DNA from: Alphaproteobacteria bacterium
GTDB lineage: Bacteria > Pseudomonadota > Alphaproteobacteria > ATCC43930 > Allostellaceae
Direction of reading: 5' to 3'
NCBI GenBank assembly: GCA_020852355.1
Contig: JADZBA010000378.1
Span: 1 to 53,942, forward strand
Length of the DNA stretch: 53,942 bases
In this document: positions 40,238-52,941 of the stretch, piece by piece
How positions within the stretch are numbered: the first letter of the stretch is position 1
Layout of the letters: each line of letters opens with the position of its first letter
Made by a program: the position numbers and the translations under genes
Notes under the pieces: model-generated
The model's input: only the letters and a program-made list of their open reading frames with translations
Databases searched by the model: none
What the model was told of the DNA's origin: nothing

Positions 40238-41008
40238 CTACCGCAGGCGGGCGATCAACGCGGGACTGATGGCCCCGTCGACCGGCAGGTTGTTGGCGCG
40301 CTGGAACGCCTCGATCGCCGCCCGCGTGCGGACGCCGAAGATGCCGTCGGGCGGGCCGCCGTCGTAGCCGCGCGCGCGCAGGGCCTGCTGCACCCACGCG
40401 ACGTCCGGGTCGCCGGAACGGACGGGCGGCGGCGCATAGGCGCTGCCGGGCGGCGGATAGGCCGGCGCGACATAGCCCGGCGCCGGGCCCGGACGGGGGG
40501 TGTAGGTCGGCGCCGGCCCGGACGGAGCCTGCAGCGACGGGTTGGGATAGGCCGGCGGCTCCTGCTGGTAGCTGGGCGGCGCGTAGCTCGGCGGCGGGAC
40601 ATAGGAAGGCGGCTGCATGCGCGCCGTGACGCGCGGCGTCGCATAGAGCATGTGATCGAGCAGGGAGGGCGTCGCCTCGCCGTCGATGGGCAGCCCGGCG
40701 TCGCGCTGATACTCGCGGATCGCGGCTCCCGTCTGCTGGTCGAGGACGCCGTCGTCGGGACCGGGGCGGTAGCCGCGCTCCTCGAGCTCGTCCTGGATGC
40801 GCTCGACCAGCGCACGGTGCTGCCAGGCCGGGGCGGACCAGCGCGGCGCGTAGGTCGGCGGCGGATAGTAGGCGGGAGGCGGATAATAGGTCGGCGGCGG
40901 CACGTAGGCCGGCGGGTAGTGGTAGGTCGGTGGCCAGTAGTAGCGCTGCGCCGATGCCGGCACGGCCGCGCAGAGTGTTGCCCCGATAACCGCGAAAGCG
41001 ATGCGCAT
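40238..41008 (-). CDS. Secreted protein with two peptidoglycan-binding (PG_binding_1) domains and Tyr/Pro-rich segments
   Basis: Signal peptide MRIAFAVIGATLCAAVPASAQ; repeats YYWPPTYHYPPAYVPPPTYYPPPAYYPPPTYAP; ALVERIQDELEERGYRPGPDDGVLDQQTGAAIREYQ and AWVQQALRARGYDGGPPDGIFGVRTRAAIEAFQ. Confidence 0.85.
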   Translation of the reverse strand: MRIAFAVIGATLCAAVPASAQRYYWPPTYHYPPAYVPPPTYYPPPAYYPPPTYAPRWSAPAWQHRALVERIQDELEERGYRPGPDDGVLDQQTGAAIREYQRDAGLPIDGEATPSLLDHMLYATPRVTARMQPPSYVPPPSYAPPSYQQEPPAYPNPSLQAPSGPAPTYTPRPGPAPGYVAPAYPPPGSAYAPPPVRSGDPDVAWVQQALRARGYDGGPPDGIFGVRTRAAIEAFQRANNLPVDGAISPALIARLR

Positions 41009-41138
41009 CGTCCACCTCATGTCCGGGCCCGGCCCGAGACCCGCCAGGATAACGGATGAGAGGGCCCTTCGTTCCGACTTTCCGCGGCCCGCCGCCGTCG
41101 GTAGGGTGCCGCAGCCGATCGTGCTGACCCGAGTCCCG

Positions 41139-44941
<3,803 letters not shown>

Positions 44942-44957
44942 GCGCGCACCCTCCGAT

Positions 44958-46469
44958 TCACGCCACCACGCCGAGGCGCATCAGGCGGCGCAGGTCGCCG
45001 CCGGCGAAGCGATCGAGCTGCGGCGCCAGCAGGGTCGCCAGCCCGGCGGCGTCGCCGACCGTCCGGCCGCCGACGCTGAGGGTGCGGCCCTCGGCGGCGA
45101 GGCGAGCCGCCAGCAGCGCCGCCGCGTTGCCCGCCTCCGCCGTCGTCACCGCCCACAGGAGATAGCCGGTCGTCTGGTCGAGCGCGACGCCGCCGCCGGT
45201 CGCGGGCGACGCCAGCAGGCGGGCGTTGTCGGGGGCGATGGGGCGTGACAGCGCCGCCCGGTTGAAGGGCGAGAGCCGCGGCAGGCCGGCAGGCAGCACC
45301 GCGGGCGGGCGCACCGCGGGGACGGCCGTGCCGGCCGCGATCAGGGCGGCGAGCTGGGCTGCCGCCGCCGCGGGCGGGAAACGGGCGATCTCGGGCTGGG
45401 CCAGCAGCGATGCCGCGTCGATGGGCGCGCGCTCCAGCCGGCTCGCCATGGCCGCCAGCAGGTCCGGGATCGGCCCGTGGCGGCCGGCCGGCAGCGCCGT
45501 GCCCGCGACGGCGTCCACCGTCGCGCGCAACAGCCACATGAGGCCGCCGAAGGGCGGCGGCGCCGCGCCGGGACGCGGCCGGCGGTAGACGTCGCGCCGG
45601 AACGGGCGCTGCGTCAGCAGGTCCTTGGTCGCTTCCGCCGCCGCGTCCGGCATTGCCGCGACGAGCGACGCCGCATCCGGCTCGAGCGCCAGGTCGGGCA
45701 CGTCCATCGCCAGATCGGCGTCGCCCGCGAACACGCATCCCGCCGCCGCCATGGCCCGGCGCACCTCGCGGTGGTGGACGGCCGACCATCCCGGCGCGAG
45801 GAAATCGTGGATGGCGGAGGCCTCCGCCATCCGGCCGAGAGTGCCGACATAGTCGACGAGCGCCGGCGCGCGCCGGGCGAGCGCCGGGCCGGCGGCGACC
45901 AGCCGGTCGAGGAAGCCGCGGACGCGCGCGACGCGGGCGGCCGTCGGCTCGCCGTGGCCGAGGAGGCCCGCCTCGTCGACCAGGCGCCGCACGGCGGCGA
46001 CCGCATCCATGCCCGGCCGCGCGGTGTAGCTGACATAGACGAGCCCGCCGGGCCGCAGCTTGTCGGCGAGGAAGCGGACCACGGCGCGCCGCGCCGCGTC
46101 GTCGACCCAGGTCCACACGCCGTGCAGCGCGATGAAGTCGAAGTCCGGCAGCCGCGCGTCCAGCGCCTCGGCGAAGCCCATGGCGTGATGGCGCACGTTG
46201 GGGAGCGCGCCCGCCAGCGCCAGCTCGCGGCCGGCAGCGACATGCTCGGGATTGAGGTCGACCGCGTGGAACTCGGCGAACGGGTTGGCCGCGGCGAGCA
46301 GGTTCGTGGTGAAGCCGGTGCCCGCGCCCAGCTCGCAGAAGGCGTACGGCCGGTCGACCGCCGGGGCCGGCACGCCGCGCAGCGCGCACACGGCGGCGAG
46401 ATGGGCGGGCGCGAGCTTCGGCTGGAAGGTCGCGGGATAGGCGATGTCGGTCGGGTAGGCTGCGGTCAT
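44958..46469 (-). CDS. SAM-dependent methyltransferase with methyltransferase regulatory domain (rickettsial PKMT-like)
   Basis: YPATFQPKLAPAHLAAVCALRGVPAPAVDRPYAFCELGAGTGFTTNLLAAANPFAEFHAVDLNPEHV; long C-terminal region. Confidence 0.8.
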   Translation of the reverse strand: MTAAYPTDIAYPATFQPKLAPAHLAAVCALRGVPAPAVDRPYAFCELGAGTGFTTNLLAAANPFAEFHAVDLNPEHVAAGRELALAGALPNVRHHAMGFAEALDARLPDFDFIALHGVWTWVDDAARRAVVRFLADKLRPGGLVYVSYTARPGMDAVAAVRRLVDEAGLLGHGEPTAARVARVRGFLDRLVAAGPALARRAPALVDYVGTLGRMAEASAIHDFLAPGWSAVHHREVRRAMAAAGCVFAGDADLAMDVPDLALEPDAASLVAAMPDAAAEATKDLLTQRPFRRDVYRRPRPGAAPPPFGGLMWLLRATVDAVAGTALPAGRHGPIPDLLAAMASRLERAPIDAASLLAQPEIARFPPAAAAAQLAALIAAGTAVPAVRPPAVLPAGLPRLSPFNRAALSRPIAPDNARLLASPATGGGVALDQTTGYLLWAVTTAEAGNAAALLAARLAAEGRTLSVGGRTVGDAAGLATLLAPQLDRFAGGDLRRLMRLGVVA

Positions 46470-46482
46470 CCGCGGCGCGGCG

Positions 46483-48345
46483 TCATCCGTCCAGCGGCCG
46501 CGTCGCCTCAGCGAGCCACGCGGCGGTCTCGGCGTCGACGCGCGGCGTCAGCTCCGACCGGACGCGGCCATGATAGGCGTCGAGCCAGGCCCGCTCGGCC
46601 GGCGCCAGCAGCGCCGGATCGACCAGCGCGCGGTCGATCGGCGCCAGCGTCAGCGTCTCGAAGCCGAGCATCGACCGTCCCCCTGGAAAATCCACGGGGA
46701 TCACGGTCACCAGGTTCTCGATGCGGATGCCGAAGGCGCCGGGCGCGTAGAAGCCGGGCTCGTTCGAGACGATCATGCCGGGCTGCAGCGGTGCGCCGGG
46801 GGCGGCGCGCGAGATGCGCTGCGGCCCCTCGTGCACCGAGAGGTAGCTGCCGACGCCGTGGCCGGTGCCATGGTCGAAGTCCAGGCCGGCCTGCCACAGC
46901 GCGGCGCGCGCCAGGGCGTCGAGCTGGCCGCCCGGCGTGCCCTTGGGGAACACGCACATGGCGAGCGCGATGTGCCCCTTCAGCACGCGGGTGAAGCGGT
47001 CGCGCATCTCCGCCGTCGGCGTGCCGACGGCCACCGTGCGGGTCACGTCGGTGGTGCCGTCGGGATACTGGCCGCCGGAATCGACGAGATAGAGCTCGCC
47101 CGGCTGCAGCCGGCGGTTCGACTGCGGCGTCGCGCGGTAGTGGACGATGGCGCCATTGGGGCCCGACCCGGAGATCGTCTCGAAGCTCGGCCCGCGGAAC
47201 ATGTCGCTCTCGGCGCGCAGGGCGGCGAGGCGCGCCACCGCCGCCAGCTCGTCGACCTCGCCAGAGGGCGCATGGCGGGCGATCCAGGCGAGGAAGCGGA
47301 CCAGGGCGACGGCGTCGCGGCGATGGGCCGCGCGGGTGCCGGCGATCTCGATCGGGTTCTTGCACGCCTTGGGAAGCTGGCAGGGATCGTCGTGGCGCAC
47401 GGCGGTGCCGCCGGCGGCGGCGATGCGGTCGAACACCCACGCCGGTGCGCTCGCCGGGTCGGCCATCACCCGGGCGCCGCCGCGGACCACCGCATCCAGC
47501 TCCGCGCCGAACGAGTCGGGCGGCCGCACCGCGACGCCGTTGCCGAGATGCGCGGCCATGTCGGGCGACAGCTTGCGCGCGTCGACGAACCAGTCGACGC
47601 GGGCGTCGCGATGGACGACGGCGAACGAAAGCACGAAGGGCGTGCAGGGGACGTCGGCACCGCGCACGTTGAGCAGCCAGGCGATCGAGTCCGGGGCCGA
47701 CAGCACCGCCGCGTCGGCCCCGGCGGCGGCGACCGCGTCGCCGATCCGCACCCGCTTGTCGGCCGCCGGAACCCCGGCGAAGACCAGGGGATGCGGGATG
47801 GCCGGCGTGACCGGCGGCGCCGGCCGGTCGGGCCACACGGCATCGACGGGATTGCCCTCGGCGGCGACCAGGACGCCGCCCGCCGCCTCCACCGCCTTGC
47901 GCAGCCGCTCGACCTGGACCGGCGTGTGCAGCCAGGGATCGTGGCCGAGTCGCGCGCCCGCCGCCAGGCGGTCCTTCAGCCAGTCGTCGAGCGGCTCCTC
48001 GGTGAGGTGGCGATGGGTGAACAGGTCGGCCGGCACCTGGTCGCGGGCCTGCAGCGTGTAGCGGCCGTCGACGAAGATCGCGGCGGCGTCGGCGAGGACC
48101 ACCGCGTAGCCGGCCGATCCGGTGAATCCCGTCAGCCAGGCGAGGCGCTGTGCGGACGCGGGCAGATACTCTCCCTGGTGTTCGTCTGCGAGCGGCACCA
48201 CGAAACCTGCGAGCTCGCGGCGCGACAGTTCCGCGCGCAACGCCGCCAGGCGGGCCGCCACCGCATCGCGCGACCCGGCCGCCACCGGCGTGGGCGGGGG
48301 CGCCTCGACCTCGGACTCGGGGACGGGAGCGACATCGTCGTGCAT
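46483..48345 (-). CDS. Aminopeptidase P family protein (M24B, Xaa-Pro aminopeptidase)
   Basis: YLVDSGGQYPDGTTDVTRTVAVG, FDHGTGHGVGSYLSVHEGPQRIS, MIVSNEPGFYAPGAFGIRIENLVTV. Start set to MHDDVAPVPESE (48345). Confidence 0.93.
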   Translation of the reverse strand: MHDDVAPVPESEVEAPPPTPVAAGSRDAVAARLAALRAELSRRELAGFVVPLADEHQGEYLPASAQRLAWLTGFTGSAGYAVVLADAAAIFVDGRYTLQARDQVPADLFTHRHLTEEPLDDWLKDRLAAGARLGHDPWLHTPVQVERLRKAVEAAGGVLVAAEGNPVDAVWPDRPAPPVTPAIPHPLVFAGVPAADKRVRIGDAVAAAGADAAVLSAPDSIAWLLNVRGADVPCTPFVLSFAVVHRDARVDWFVDARKLSPDMAAHLGNGVAVRPPDSFGAELDAVVRGGARVMADPASAPAWVFDRIAAAGGTAVRHDDPCQLPKACKNPIEIAGTRAAHRRDAVALVRFLAWIARHAPSGEVDELAAVARLAALRAESDMFRGPSFETISGSGPNGAIVHYRATPQSNRRLQPGELYLVDSGGQYPDGTTDVTRTVAVGTPTAEMRDRFTRVLKGHIALAMCVFPKGTPGGQLDALARAALWQAGLDFDHGTGHGVGSYLSVHEGPQRISRAAPGAPLQPGMIVSNEPGFYAPGAFGIRIENLVTVIPVDFPGGRSMLGFETLTLAPIDRALVDPALLAPAERAWLDAYHGRVRSELTPRVDAETAAWLAEATRPLDG

Positions 48346-48513
48346 CGGCGGGGCCTTCTCGCGTTGCCGTTCGAACCTAAGGGCCGGCCATCGGCGACAC
48401 AAGGATTGCGCGGCGCGCATTGCTGCGATGCAGCATCGGCGATGGACTATGCGGCAGAGAACCTTACCTTTGTCAGCGAGGGAACGGGTTGGTCCGTCCC
48501 CAGGAGGTTAGAG

Positions 48514-48858
48514 ATGAACTCGATGAATTCCATACCGGAACTGGAAGCCAAGGCGCGGGCCCTGCGGGCCGAGGCCTTCGGCGCAATGGTCGCCGGGGCG
48601 GCGCAGTCGCTTGCTGCACTGCCGAAGAAGGCGATCGCGGCGATCGGCCAGTGGGCCGCCCAGCGCAAGGCCTACGAGGAGCTGATGAGCCTCGACGACC
48701 GCCAGCTCCGGGACATGGGCCTGTCGCGCAGCGAGATCCCGGCGGTGGTCGCCGGCAACCTCATGCCCGACAGCTTCCCCAACGAGGTCGCCCCGCTCGC
48801 CGGCGAGACGGCGAATGCCAACGAGCGGCCGCAGGCCAAGCTGCGTCGCGTGGCATGA
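48514..48858 (+). CDS. DUF1127 (YjiS-like) domain small protein with N-terminal extension
   Basis: QRKAYEELMSLDDRQLRDMGLSRSEIPAVVAG; strong RBS AGGAGG upstream of ATG 48514. Confidence 0.88.
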   Translation: MNSMNSIPELEAKARALRAEAFGAMVAGAAQSLAALPKKAIAAIGQWAAQRKAYEELMSLDDRQLRDMGLSRSEIPAVVAGNLMPDSFPNEVAPLAGETANANERPQAKLRRVA

Positions 48859-49133
48859 TCGGCGAGACGCACGTCCCGCGGACCGGCCCGGTGCCGTTCC
48901 TCGGCGCCCCGAGCCCGACCATCGAGGCATGGCCGACGGCCGTCGAACGGCTGTTCTTCCTGCCCTGGCGCGTCGTGGCGCGGGTGCCCGGAACGCTTCG
49001 GGTGGTCCGCGGGCTCGCCCGCCGTACGACCGCCGCCCCTGCCGTCCCGTCCGCATCGCCGCCGGCGAACGACAATGGCGAGGGGCGGAAGCCGCGGGCG
49101 GCGAACAGCAACGTACCGCGTCGGCACGCCTGA
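48855..49133 (+). CDS. Small hypothetical protein (about 92 aa), translationally coupled to the DUF1127 gene
   Basis: ATGA overlap with the DUF1127 stop; MIGETHVPRTGPVPFLGAPSPTIEAWPTAVERLFFLPWRVVARVPGTLRVVRGLARRTTAAPAVPSASPPANDNGEGRKP; no family recognised. Confidence 0.5.
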   Translation: MIGETHVPRTGPVPFLGAPSPTIEAWPTAVERLFFLPWRVVARVPGTLRVVRGLARRTTAAPAVPSASPPANDNGEGRKPRAANSNVPRRHA

Positions 49134-49149
49134 GCCGCCGCCGGCCGCC

Positions 49150-50019
49150 TCAGCGGCCGAGAACCAGCGTGTGCCAGCCGTCGATGGCGATGCGCCGCTC
49201 GAGCCGCAGCCCCTGGCGGGCGTAGGCGGCCAGCACTTGGCGTTCCTGCCGGGCCAGCAATCCCGAGAGCACCACCACCGCGTTCGGCGCCAGCGCACCG
49301 GCGAGCCGCCGCGCCATGGCGGCGAGCGGCCGCGCCAGGATGTTCGCGAACACGAGGTCGTGGCCGCGCCGGCCGCGCCAGCCCGATGGCGACAGCCCGT
49401 CGCCGATATCGACCCTCACCCGCCCCGCCACCCGGTTGATCCGCGCGTTGAAGCGCGCCACGCGCACCGATTCGCCGTCGAGATCGGTCGCCGCGACCTT
49501 CGTGTGCCACAGCCGCGCCGCGGCGATCGCCAACACGCCCGTGCCGGTGCCGACGTCGAGCGGCCGGCGGCGGCGACCGCGCCGCGCCACGGCGTCGAGC
49601 GCCGTCAGGCAGCCGCGCGTCGTCGCGTGCTCGCCCGATCCGAACGCGGTCGCGGCGTCGACGATGATCGACACCGCGCCGGGCGGCCCCGGCGGCAGGT
49701 GCGAGCCGTGCAGGTAGAAGCGGCCGACCCGGATGGGCGGGAAGGACTCGCGCAGCCGGCCGAGCCAGTCGATGTCGTCCTCGGGCGCGATGTCGGGCGG
49801 CGGCAGGCGAGACCCGGACGCCAGCGCCGCCACCGCCAGGACCGCCTCCAGCGTCGCCCGATCGGGCGGCTTCTCCGCGTGGAGGACGATGCGCCAGTCG
49901 CCGCCCGGTGCCAGCTCGAACGCGGAGAGCGCGTCGCCGAGCGGCTCGATCGCCCGCGCCACCGCCTCGGCGGCCGGCGCGGGCACGATCAGCTCAACCC
50001 GCCAGACGCCGGGGCGCAC
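49150..50019 (-). CDS. prmA: Ribosomal protein L11 methyltransferase
   Basis: DAATAFGSGEHATTRGCLTALD, LDVGTGTGVLAIAAARLW, HDLVFANILARPLAAMA; GTG start (about 50019) inside the upstream gene. Confidence 0.92.
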   Translation of the reverse strand: MRPGVWRVELIVPAPAAEAVARAIEPLGDALSAFELAPGGDWRIVLHAEKPPDRATLEAVLAVAALASGSRLPPPDIAPEDDIDWLGRLRESFPPIRVGRFYLHGSHLPPGPPGAVSIIVDAATAFGSGEHATTRGCLTALDAVARRGRRRRPLDVGTGTGVLAIAAARLWHTKVAATDLDGESVRVARFNARINRVAGRVRVDIGDGLSPSGWRGRRGHDLVFANILARPLAAMARRLAGALAPNAVVVLSGLLARQERQVLAAYARQGLRLERRIAIDGWHTLVLGR

Positions 50020-50638
50020 GCGCCGCCTCCCGGCGATCGGACCCGATCGCGGCCGCGACCGCGCCGACGATGCGGCGCGCCGCGCGGCACTGGCCCTCCG
50101 GCGCCAGCGACCCGGCCTCCGGCGGCAGCGGCGGCAGATGGACGAAGCCGGCCGGCACGGCCGACCCGGCGGCCGCGAAATGATGGCGCACGGCATAGAA
50201 CACGTGGTTGCACAGGAAGGCGCCGGCATGGTTGGAGAAGCGCCACGGCAACCCCTCCGCCTCCAGTGCCTCGCCGATCGCGGCCAGCGGCAGCGTCGCG
50301 CCGTAGGCCGCGGGGCCGTCCGGCCGGATCGCGGTGCCGCGACGCACCGCGCCGCCATTGTCGGCCGTCGCGCTGTCGTCGACATTGACCGCGAACCGCT
50401 CGAGGCAGACCGCGTCGCGGCCGCGCGCCAAGCCGAAGCAGACGACCGCCGCCGGACGCAAGGCCGCGCACGCGTCGACGATTTCCGCGGCGGCGGTCGC
50501 ATACCTGACGTCGACCAGCCGGGTCGCGATCTCGACGCCGGGCAGCGGCCGCGCCGCGAGATCGGCGACGACGATCGCCGAGGGGTTGGCGGCGAGGTCG
50601 GCGAACGGCGTGAAGCCGGTGACGAGGATCGGTCTCAT
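49994..50638 (-). CDS. pcp: Pyroglutamyl-peptidase I (C15) family protein
   Basis: ILVTGFTPFADLAANPSAIV; VVCFGLARGRDAVCLERFAVN; SNHAGAFLCNHVFYAVRHH (active-site Cys). Confidence 0.88.
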   Translation of the reverse strand: MRPILVTGFTPFADLAANPSAIVVADLAARPLPGVEIATRLVDVRYATAAAEIVDACAALRPAAVVCFGLARGRDAVCLERFAVNVDDSATADNGGAVRRGTAIRPDGPAAYGATLPLAAIGEALEAEGLPWRFSNHAGAFLCNHVFYAVRHHFAAAGSAVPAGFVHLPPLPPEAGSLAPEGQCRAARRIVGAVAAAIGSDRREAARAPRRLAG

Positions 50639-52920
50639 GCGCGCTCGACGTAGCTGTGGATCACCTGCTTGTCTCCCGCCTTCTCGAAGCTGATCGACAG
50701 CCGGTCGCCCTCGACCCGGGTGACCGTGCCGTAGCCGAACTTGACGTGGAATACGCGCTCGCCGACCGCGAACGGAACGGTGGGCGCCGGCCGCGGCGGT
50801 ACCGCCAGCGACTTGCCTTCGATCACCGGCGGCCGCGCGCGCGGGGTCGCGAAGCCGCCGCGCGGCGTCTCCGCCGCATAGCTCCAGCGCGGCTCGCCGG
50901 CCGCCGCCATGCCGGCGGCGCCGTAGAGGCCCTGGTCGGCCGACATCTCCACGGCATCCTTCGGCAGCTCGTCAACGAAGCGCGAGGGGATCGCCGCGGT
51001 CCACTGGTTGTAGATGCGGCGGTTGGCCGCGAAGGAGACGAGAGCGCGCCGGCGGGCCCGCGTCAGGCCGACATAGGCGAGCCGTCGCTCCTCCTCCAGG
51101 CCGGCCTCGCCCTTCTCCTCCAGCGCGCGCGGATGGGGGAACAGCCCCTCCTCCCAGCCCGGCAGGAAGACGGTGTCGAATTCCAGCCCCTTGGCGGCAT
51201 GCAGCGTCATCAGGTTGACGACCTCGCCGGCCGCGCCCTCGACGTTCTCCATCACCAGCGCGACATGCTCGAGGAAGCCCGCGAGGGTCTCGAACTCGCC
51301 CATGGCGACGACCAGCTCCTTGAGGTTCTCCAACCGGCCCGGCGCCTCGGGCGAGCGATCGGCCTGCCACATCCGCGTGTAGCCGGATTCGTCGAGGATG
51401 GTGCGCGCGAGGTCGGTGTGCATGACGGCGTCGACCATGCGGCGCCAGCGGTCGAGATCGTCGAGGAACCCGGCGAGCGCCTTGCGCGCCGCCGGCTTCA
51501 GCCCGTCCCCGGCGACGAGGCGGACGGCGGCCGCCGACAGCGACAGGCCATCGGCGCGGGCGCGGCCGTGCAGCAGCCGCAGGGTCGCGTCGCCGAGGCC
51601 GCGGCGCGGCAGGTTGACGATGCGCTCGAAGGCCAGGTCGTCGTCGGGCTGGTGCACGAGACGCAGATAGGCGAGCGCGTCGCGGATCTCCTGGCGCTCG
51701 TAGAAGCGCGGGCCGCCGACCACCCGGTAGGGCACGCCCAGCGTCAGCAGCCGCTCCTCGAACTCGCGGGTCTGGAAGCCGGCGCGCACGAGGATGGCGA
51801 TCTGCGACAGCGCGTCGCCCTGGCGCTGGCGCGCCTCGATCTCGTCGCCGACCCAGCGTGCCTCGGCCTCGCCGTCCCACAGGCCGTGGACGCGTACCGG
51901 GTCGCCGCCGCCGGCTTCCGTCCACAGGGTCTTGCCGAGGCGGCCGCGGTTCTTGGCGATCAGGCCCGAAGCGGCCGCGAGGATCGGCGGGGTCGAGCGG
52001 TAGTTCTGTTCCAGGCGGACGATCCGGGCGCCCGGGAAATCCGCCTCGAAGCGCAGGATGTTGCCGATCTCGGCGCCGCGCCAGCCATAGATGCTCTGGT
52101 CGTCGTCGCCGACGCAGCAGAGGTTGCGGTGGCCCTGGGCCAGCAGGCGCAGCCAGAGATACTGCGCGACGTTGGTGTCCTGGTACTCGTCGACCAGCAC
52201 GTAGCGGAAGCGCCGCTGGTATTCTTCCAGCACGCTGTGGTCGGTGAGGAAGATGGTCAGGTTGTGCAGCAGCAGGTCGCCGAAATCGACGGCGTTCACG
52301 GTGCGCAGCCGGTCCTGGTAGAGCGCGTAGATCGCCGCCAGCCGGCCGCCGGCGACATCGCTCGCCGCCTCCTCGGCCGGCACCTTGTCCGGCGTCAGGC
52401 CGCGGTCCTTCCAGCGCTCGACGACGCCGAGCACGAGGCGCGCCGGCCAGCGCCGGTCGTCGATGCCCTCGGCCTGCAGCACCTGCTTCATCAGGCGGAT
52501 CTGGTCGTCGGTGTCGAGGATGGTGAAGTTGGACCTGAGGCCGACCAGCTCGCCATGGCGGCGCAGGATGCGGGCGGCGATGGCATGGAAGGTGCCGAGC
52601 CACAGCCCCTCGACGGCGGCCCCGATCATCGCGGCGACGCGGTCGCGCATCTCGCGTGCCGCCTTGTTGCTGAAGGTGACCGCGAGGATCTGTCCCGGCC
52701 AGGCGCGGCGCGTCAGCAGGATGTAGGCGAGCCGCGAGGTCAGCACGCGCGTCTTGCCCGTACCGGCGCCGGCCAGCACGAGGACCGGCCCGTCGACCGT
52801 CTCGACCGCGGCGCGCTGCGCCGGATTCAGCGCGTCGAGCCACGCCGCGGCCGGCTCCGGCATCATGTCGGGCCGGCGGGCAATGGTGCTGGGAAGGTCG
52901 GTCATGGGTCGCACGTGCAT
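50635..52920 (-). CDS. uvrD: UvrD/PcrA-type ATP-dependent DNA helicase II
   Basis: LNPAQRAAVETVDGPVLVLAGAGTGKTRVLTSRLAYIL, VLVDEYQDTN, GDDDQSIYGWRGAEI, VNLMTLHAAKGLEFDTVFLPGWEEGLFPHPR, YVGLTRARRRA. Start 52920 or 52905. Confidence 0.96.
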   Translation of the reverse strand: MHVRPMTDLPSTIARRPDMMPEPAAAWLDALNPAQRAAVETVDGPVLVLAGAGTGKTRVLTSRLAYILLTRRAWPGQILAVTFSNKAAREMRDRVAAMIGAAVEGLWLGTFHAIAARILRRHGELVGLRSNFTILDTDDQIRLMKQVLQAEGIDDRRWPARLVLGVVERWKDRGLTPDKVPAEEAASDVAGGRLAAIYALYQDRLRTVNAVDFGDLLLHNLTIFLTDHSVLEEYQRRFRYVLVDEYQDTNVAQYLWLRLLAQGHRNLCCVGDDDQSIYGWRGAEIGNILRFEADFPGARIVRLEQNYRSTPPILAAASGLIAKNRGRLGKTLWTEAGGGDPVRVHGLWDGEAEARWVGDEIEARQRQGDALSQIAILVRAGFQTREFEERLLTLGVPYRVVGGPRFYERQEIRDALAYLRLVHQPDDDLAFERIVNLPRRGLGDATLRLLHGRARADGLSLSAAAVRLVAGDGLKPAARKALAGFLDDLDRWRRMVDAVMHTDLARTILDESGYTRMWQADRSPEAPGRLENLKELVVAMGEFETLAGFLEHVALVMENVEGAAGEVVNLMTLHAAKGLEFDTVFLPGWEEGLFPHPRALEEKGEAGLEEERRLAYVGLTRARRRALVSFAANRRIYNQWTAAIPSRFVDELPKDAVEMSADQGLYGAAGMAAAGEPRWSYAAETPRGGFATPRARPPVIEGKSLAVPPRPAPTVPFAVGERVFHVKFGYGTVTRVEGDRLSISFEKAGDKQVIHSYVERA

Positions 52921-52941
52921 ATAGCACGTCCGCGGGCGCCG

